Source of the DNA: a virus
Reading direction: 5' to 3' (one strand)
DNA: 52,249 nucleotides
Virus record (IMG/VR): IMGVR_UViG_3300044823_000078
Coordinates: 1-52,249 of that record
The notes below the pieces were generated by a model that was not told where the DNA came from, made no database searches, and saw nothing but the letters and a program-made list of their open reading frames with translations. The position numbers and the translations under genes are program-made. The stretch's first letter is position 1. Every line of letters begins with the position of its first letter. Below, one piece after another: positions 48,016 through 52,249 of this stretch.

Positions 48016-49452
48016 ATGAGACCAAACCGCGAGCGCGACATTTCAGCAGCCAACGAGGACAGCACTCAGCCCGAGGAGCTGTCCATTGGCGTCTTGGTAG
48101 CGAACCAGTATTCCACGAAAGCGAAAGACAACTGGGTTCTGCTTTCCCCTTACGGCGAGTTTCCGAACGTGGTCGGGCTGCAAGTCTTCAATAAGACGGA
48201 CGCGGAGGCAATCTGCAACGAGTTCAATTCGGCGCCTTCGATTGGCGTTCGCGCTATTGGCTTGCCATGGTACGTCGGGCACCCCGACCACCCGCAGTTC
48301 AAGGAGCAGTACAAGGACACCGCCGCGAAGGGCCGCATCAAAGAGCTTGAGGCGCGCGACGACGGCCTGTGGGCGAACGTGAAGTGGAACGACGAGGGCA
48401 AGAACCTGATTACGAGCGAAGCGTTCCACGGGCACAGCGTCAACTGGCGTATGCGCCGCAACGGCGACAACGAGTACCACCCATTTTCTTTGAAGTCGGT
48501 CGGGTTCACGAACGAGCCCGGAATTCCAGTACCAGCAATCACAACCGCAAACGAAAGAACGAATATGAGCAAGCCTGACAATCAAACCGGCGTGGCGAAG
48601 AAGCCGACGCTGATGGACTACATCAAGAAGCTGACCGGCAAGGACGTTGCCAACGATGACGACGCGATGGGCGCGATGGACGGCTACGCTGCGAACAGCA
48701 AGAAGGAGCTGGCCGACCTGACGGCGAAGCACTCGGACTTGACGGCGAAGCACGGCGTCTTGCAGACCATGTGCAACTCAGTGCTGGCGAAGTACGGCGC
48801 GAACGAGAAAGGCGAGCTGCCGGAGGCTACGCTGACCACGCTCAAGGGCGTTGAATTTGCTGTGCCGGAGAAGGATTTGGTCGTCACGATGGCCAACGAG
48901 ATTTCGACTGTCCGCAAAGGCTTGGCTTCCGCGCTTGCGGTTGTCAAGGAAGCGGGCGTCGAAGTGCCGAAGGACGCTGACTTGGTTGTGCTGATAGCGA
49001 ACGAGGTCAAGACGGCTCGCGCCGGGCGCACCGCTGCGGAGCTGCTCGTGGCGAACGAGCGCAAGGCGAGCGCGGACCTGATGCTGGGCACGATGATTGC
49101 CGGCGGGTTCCTGACAAAGGCCGAAGCCGACGCGCTGCGCAAGGAGGATGGCAAGGACGTGGACTTCGCGAACGAGGCGAGCAACAAGGCGCTGGTCGGC
49201 AAGTTGTCGGGCTTGAAGCCGAAGATTGCGGTCGTCTCGACGGTCGGCAATCTTGGGCACGTCAGCTCGCAGATTCAGAAGAAGGCGGCGACAACGGCTG
49301 CCCGCACCGACTTGATTATCCAGGCGGCGAACGAGTACATGGAAGCCGAGGTGGCGAAAGGCCACAAGTGCGACCAGATGAAGGCGCACGCGCACATCGC
49401 CAAGACGCGTCCCGACCTGTTCACCGGCGACGACAAGAACATCACTCGGTAA
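48016..49452 (+). CDS. Mu I-like protease/scaffold protein
   Basis: 478 residues. The N-terminal ~180 residues (WVLLSPYGEFPNVVGLQVFNKTDAEAICNEFNSA, VGHPDHPQFKEQYKDTAAKGRIKELEARDDGLWANVKWNDEGKNLI, SVNWRMRR) match the Mu-like prophage I protein family, a prohead protease. The C-terminal ~280 residues are helical (scaffold part), possibly also made from an internal ATG (MSKPDNQTG, 48565) as a separate scaffold, as in Mu. Confidence 0.85.
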   Translation: MRPNRERDISAANEDSTQPEELSIGVLVANQYSTKAKDNWVLLSPYGEFPNVVGLQVFNKTDAEAICNEFNSAPSIGVRAIGLPWYVGHPDHPQFKEQYKDTAAKGRIKELEARDDGLWANVKWNDEGKNLITSEAFHGHSVNWRMRRNGDNEYHPFSLKSVGFTNEPGIPVPAITTANERTNMSKPDNQTGVAKKPTLMDYIKKLTGKDVANDDDAMGAMDGYAANSKKELADLTAKHSDLTAKHGVLQTMCNSVLAKYGANEKGELPEATLTTLKGVEFAVPEKDLVVTMANEISTVRKGLASALAVVKEAGVEVPKDADLVVLIANEVKTARAGRTAAELLVANERKASADLMLGTMIAGGFLTKAEADALRKEDGKDVDFANEASNKALVGKLSGLKPKIAVVSTVGNLGHVSSQIQKKAATTAARTDLIIQAANEYMEAEVAKGHKCDQMKAHAHIAKTRPDLFTGDDKNITR

Positions 49453-49463
49453 TCGAGGTGCCT

Positions 49464-49874
49464 ATGAGGAAGATTTTATTCGCAGCAGTTGCGGCGTGCG
49501 CGTTGCTCGCAGCGTGTGCGGTTCACGCGCAAGTAGTAGGGTTCGGCTCAGGGCAGGCACTGACCGGCACAACCAACACGCCGTCGGTGGACACGAACTA
49601 CCAAAGCGTTCTCGTCAAGAAAGTGACGCTGACTGTGTCGAGCGCGAACAGCACGACCATCACCGGGCTGATTGGGAACGTGTGGCTGACGTACACGCCG
49701 AACCAGCCGACCAACGGGGTGAACGTGGGCACGTTCACGGCGACGAACTTCACCTCAACAAACCTGACATTCATCGGATACTACACGAACCCGCCGCTGT
49801 ACACGGTGCTGCAAGCGCAGTGCGGGACGAATCAAATCCTTGCAACCGAACTTTACGGGCCGAACCAAAACTGA
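49464..49874 (+). CDS. Exported Thr-rich protein in the unit 2 head module
   Basis: 136 residues from ATG 49464, with GAGGTG just upstream. Signal sequence MRKILFAAVAACALLAACAVHA|QVV; LAAC could also be a lipobox. The mature part is Thr/Asn/Val-rich beta sequence (NTPSVDTNYQSVLVKKVTLTVSSANSTTITG). It lies between the protease and scaffold genes, where an exported protein is not expected. Confidence 0.68.
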   Translation: MRKILFAAVAACALLAACAVHAQVVGFGSGQALTGTTNTPSVDTNYQSVLVKKVTLTVSSANSTTITGLIGNVWLTYTPNQPTNGVNVGTFTATNFTSTNLTFIGYYTNPPLYTVLQAQCGTNQILATELYGPNQN

Positions 49875-49902
49875 AACTCACAACCAAACTGACCGAACTA
49901 TT

Positions 49903-50226
49903 ATGAGCAACGAGAACGACAACTTAAAGATTGAGCAGCTAAAGAACGAGAATGAACGTCTCTCGTCCGAGTTGGACGCGGCGCAGCAGACCATTGCGCG
50001 CCAGACGCAGCAGATTGAGGACTTGAAGAGCGGCTTGGGCTCCGGCCTTGACTCACTGCCGAAGGAAGTGCGCGAGGACGCTCAGGAGCGTATGCGCGCC
50101 GGTCTTCCGAAGGATATCGCGATTGAGCGCGCGCTGGTTCAAGCGCGTCACAACAAGAATTTGGCCGCAGCGCAAGCTGAGGGCGCCACTGCAACCCCCA
50201 CTGGCAAAGGAAAAGCCAAAGCCTAG
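49903..50226 (+). CDS. Coiled-coil scaffold-like protein
   Basis: 107 residues from ATG 49903. NDNLKIEQLKNENERLSSELDAAQQTIARQTQQIEDLKS is a heptad coiled coil, followed by LPKEVREDAQERMRAGLPKDIAIERAL and a basic end. Position before the cement and capsid genes suggests a minor scaffold. Confidence 0.6.
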   Translation: MSNENDNLKIEQLKNENERLSSELDAAQQTIARQTQQIEDLKSGLGSGLDSLPKEVREDAQERMRAGLPKDIAIERALVQARHNKNLAAAQAEGATATPTGKGKAKA

Positions 50227-50256
50227 AAAGCCACGGCAAAACACGAAAGACAAACC

Positions 50257-50805
50257 ATGAAGCAGAAATTGATTATGCTCATCGAGGCGGCTGTCGGACT
50301 GCCGGCGGCTGCGGCTCGTTGGGTTCGGAATCGCGGCAAGGACATTGTTCTCGCTGCAAACGCGTTCACGCCTTCGACGCACGAGAAGGTCATCACCAAG
50401 TTCAGCACGGTAGCAATCGCGACCCGGTACTTGCTCGGCAAGTTCCACGGCACGGCGGCCAACGCTGCGCTCGGTCAGGTTATCACGACCACGCAGGGCG
50501 ACCGCGCGCTGTTCGTGATTCAAGACACGGTGGCAGCGGCTGACTTGACTGCCACGAGCAATTTCGCGCCGATTGGGTGCGTCATGCTTGGCGTGACAAA
50601 TGACACGGTGCCGATGGTAGCGAACGCGGCGCTGGCGGTCGGAACGGTTGTTTACCCCGACTTGGTCGGCACGGTGAACAGCTACGCAGGCGCGGGCAGC
50701 GGGACAGCGTTCCCGGTCGGCGTCATTGTAGGCCAGCCTTCGGCGCAGGCGGGCGACATTGTCGAAGTGATGAGCTGCATCGGCTTCGTCGCGTCGGCAG
50801 TCTAA
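50257..50805 (+). CDS. Capsid cement/decoration protein (DUF2190-like)
   Basis: 182 residues. AADLTATSNFAPIGCVMLGVTNDTV..ALAVGTVVYPDLVGTV..GTAFPVGVIVGQPSAQAGDIVEVM follows the repeated GxV beta pattern of DUF2190-type cement proteins, which sit just before capsid genes in many phages. The N-terminal ~40 residues are basic and may be an added tail. Confidence 0.72.
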   Translation: MKQKLIMLIEAAVGLPAAAARWVRNRGKDIVLAANAFTPSTHEKVITKFSTVAIATRYLLGKFHGTAANAALGQVITTTQGDRALFVIQDTVAAADLTATSNFAPIGCVMLGVTNDTVPMVANAALAVGTVVYPDLVGTVNSYAGAGSGTAFPVGVIVGQPSAQAGDIVEVMSCIGFVASAV

Positions 50806-50844
50806 CCAACCTGAAACCAAACTGAGCGAAGGAATATAAAGACC

Positions 50845-51849
50845 ATGAAACAGGACATTTTGCAAACAGCGGAAGCGTTCGACAGCCAGCCGATTCTCAC
50901 CGACCGGATGGGCGGTAACGTGCCGGACGTGATATACGGAGCCAACGAGTCGCGCTTCATGGAAGCGACGTTCTCGGAGCCTTTGACGGCGTTCGCCGTG
51001 GGCTACAAGGACCCGGGCCAGCTCCAGGAGCTGCTCGACTTCATCGCGCCGGTCGTGCCCACGACCCGCCGGTTCGAGTATGCGTACGCGACCAACGCGG
51101 AAGAGTTCCAAGCGGAAACGAACAACGAAGACGTGCGCGGCATCGGCGCTTCGTTCAAGCGCGTTGAGTACACGACCCACAAGGCTGTGGGCGTGACGTA
51201 CAACAAAGGTTTGACCATCCGGGTTGACCTTGACAACGTGGAAGACCAGCCGCTGTGGGAGCAGATTTACACGGCGCGCATCATGCGGCGCCTGCTGCGC
51301 GCGGAAGCGCTCAGGGCGTACACGGTGCTGGCCGCTTTGGCGACCAACACGCCGCTGGTGTGGAACGCGACTGCGGGCCTCGACCCTGACCAGGACATTG
51401 CCGACTTGGTCGTGGCGTTCGCGGACTCGATGGGCATGAACCCGACGCGCGTGCTCTACGGCATCAACGCGTGGCAGGCGCGCCGCAAAGCGCACCGGGC
51501 GCAGAACACCGCCGGCGGCTTCGCTTCGTCTCAGCAGACGATTGACGAGGTTGCGGTTGGCGTGGGCGTGGACGAAGGCTTCATCAGCCGCGAGCGTTAC
51601 AGCACGAGCGCGACGGCGAAGAGCAAGATTGTGCCCTCGACGGTGCTCGTGTACATGAGCGAGGCGAACCAGTCGCCCGAGGACCCGTCCAACGTGAAGC
51701 GGTTCGTGAGCAACACGCAGGGCGGCACGCCGTTCCGGGTATTCCGCCAAGTGGTGAACGCGAAGCTCGTTGACATCACCGTGGAGCACTACTCCAACAT
51801 CCTGCCGACAGCGACGCTGGGCGTGCAGATGGCGACCATCGCCAGCTAA
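50845..51849 (+). CDS. Major capsid protein, unit 2
   Basis: 334 residues. ESRFMEATFSEPLTAFAVGYKDPGQLQELLDFIAPVVPTTRRFEYAYATNAEEFQAETNNEDVRGIGASFKRVEYTT and TLGVQMATIAS at the end fit a single-domain HK97-type capsid protein. It has no scaffold extension, unlike the 513-residue unit 1 capsid, consistent with separate scaffold genes. The start is preceded by GGAATATAAAGACC. Confidence 0.85.
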   Translation: MKQDILQTAEAFDSQPILTDRMGGNVPDVIYGANESRFMEATFSEPLTAFAVGYKDPGQLQELLDFIAPVVPTTRRFEYAYATNAEEFQAETNNEDVRGIGASFKRVEYTTHKAVGVTYNKGLTIRVDLDNVEDQPLWEQIYTARIMRRLLRAEALRAYTVLAALATNTPLVWNATAGLDPDQDIADLVVAFADSMGMNPTRVLYGINAWQARRKAHRAQNTAGGFASSQQTIDEVAVGVGVDEGFISRERYSTSATAKSKIVPSTVLVYMSEANQSPEDPSNVKRFVSNTQGGTPFRVFRQVVNAKLVDITVEHYSNILPTATLGVQMATIAS

Positions 51850-51915
51850 CCATTGTGAGCGCGGACAGCCAACGCGCTCAAACCAATCTCCAACAATAAA
51901 GGAAAGACAAAAGAC

Positions 51916-52249
51916 ATGAGAACATTCAAACATTTGATTGCGGCTGCGATGCTCACGATTGGGCTCGCGGCAATGGCGGGACAGCCGGTGCTGCTGACGA
52001 TGAACATGGGAACGAACACGCTCCCGAACATTACCACAGGCTCTGCTACGTGGGCGGTGAACCCGTTCCTCCTAACAACTGCCTCTGGAGCGACAGTGAC
52101 AAACTTCGACTCCGAGTTCCAATCGCAGTACACGGTGTATTTCACCGCGCTTCCGACGTGGACCGGGGCGTACACCGCTGCTGGCACTCTGACGGCATCC
52201 ACGCTCGTCTCGCCAGACAGCTCGACATGGTTTGCAGGGCCGTCGTTCG
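51916..52249 (+). CDS. Exported protein after the unit 2 capsid gene, 3' end missing
   Basis: The reading frame is open to the window end (111 codons seen). Signal peptide MRTFKHLIAAAMLTIGLAAMAG|QPVLL, then Thr/Asn-rich beta sequence (NMGTNTLPNITTGSATWAVNPFLLTTASGATVTNF). Same arrangement as 27833 in unit 1: an exported beta-rich protein shortly after a capsid gene. Confidence 0.65.
   Translation, partial: MRTFKHLIAAAMLTIGLAAMAGQPVLLTMNMGTNTLPNITTGSATWAVNPFLLTTASGATVTNFDSEFQSQYTVYFTALPTWTGAYTAAGTLTASTLVSPDSSTWFAGPSF

Noticed and set aside
50053-51933. 626-codon open frame on the minus strand
   Set aside because: It is the complement of the cement and capsid genes in GC-rich DNA, with a product extremely rich in Arg, His and Val and no motif; a shadow.

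Overview
The window reads as phage DNA from a host that is probably in the Verrucomicrobiota. Nearly every gene is on the + strand, in long runs joined by ATGA/GTGA stop-start overlaps. The host guess is inference. It rests on surface proteins of the Asn/Thr/Gly-rich kind with GSGLTNL motifs, many Sec-signal proteins, and an attC-like repeat whose minus strand reads NQSPEPTSVG, a peptide I associate from memory with Verrucomicrobia. No integrase, repressor, rRNA or clear tRNA is visible.

Layout of unit 1 (about 1-43145). 1-17386: small hypothetical genes, SF1 and SF2 helicases, FkbM-like methyltransferase, Cas4/AddB-type Fe-S nuclease, Sak4-like ATPase with a partner protein, RuvC-like resolvase, MazG-like enzyme, a glycosyltransferase and a zinc-finger/TOPRIM primase. 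17382-18480: an accessory patch with integron-like attC structures, a ferredoxin and small ORFs. 18499-27409: CTAG-rich palindromes, small and large (GpA) terminase, a decayed PAPS-reductase-like gene, a LuxR-type HTH protein, portal, ClpP-like protease and major capsid. 27480-41733: joining proteins, exported and lipoprotein genes, lysis candidates, tail genes, a short tape measure and a tail-tip protein. A DNA ligase sits on the opposite strand in the middle of the tail genes. 41734-42345: terminator, a strong promoter and a hairpin-rich leader leading into early genes.

The first 127 bases are exactly repeated at 43019-43145 and the two copies then diverge. Joining 43145 to base 128 closes unit 1 into a circle of 43,018 bp and completes an ORF in frame, so unit 1 is probably one whole phage genome opened inside that ORF.

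Unit 2 (about 43146-52249, incomplete at the right) is visibly GC-richer and has a second, unrelated head module: Mu-type DUF935 portal, Mu I-like protease/scaffold, coiled-coil protein, cement-like protein and another major capsid. It has TTGACA-type promoters and a likely small RNA. It is either a neighbouring prophage or a second phage joined through the shared 127-mer.

How it works together. Unit 1 lacks a DNA polymerase, so it probably uses host polymerase with its own primase, helicases and recombination genes. The leader promoter and the ligase promoter are the same 11+10+11 bp element, so the ligase is likely expressed early although it lies among late genes. The most unusual features are the exported proteins inside head and tail modules of both units, a PPPRP peptide attached to unrelated proteins, the integron-like cassettes, the structured leader, GATC scarcity, and promoters whose predicted start falls on an ATG or GTG.
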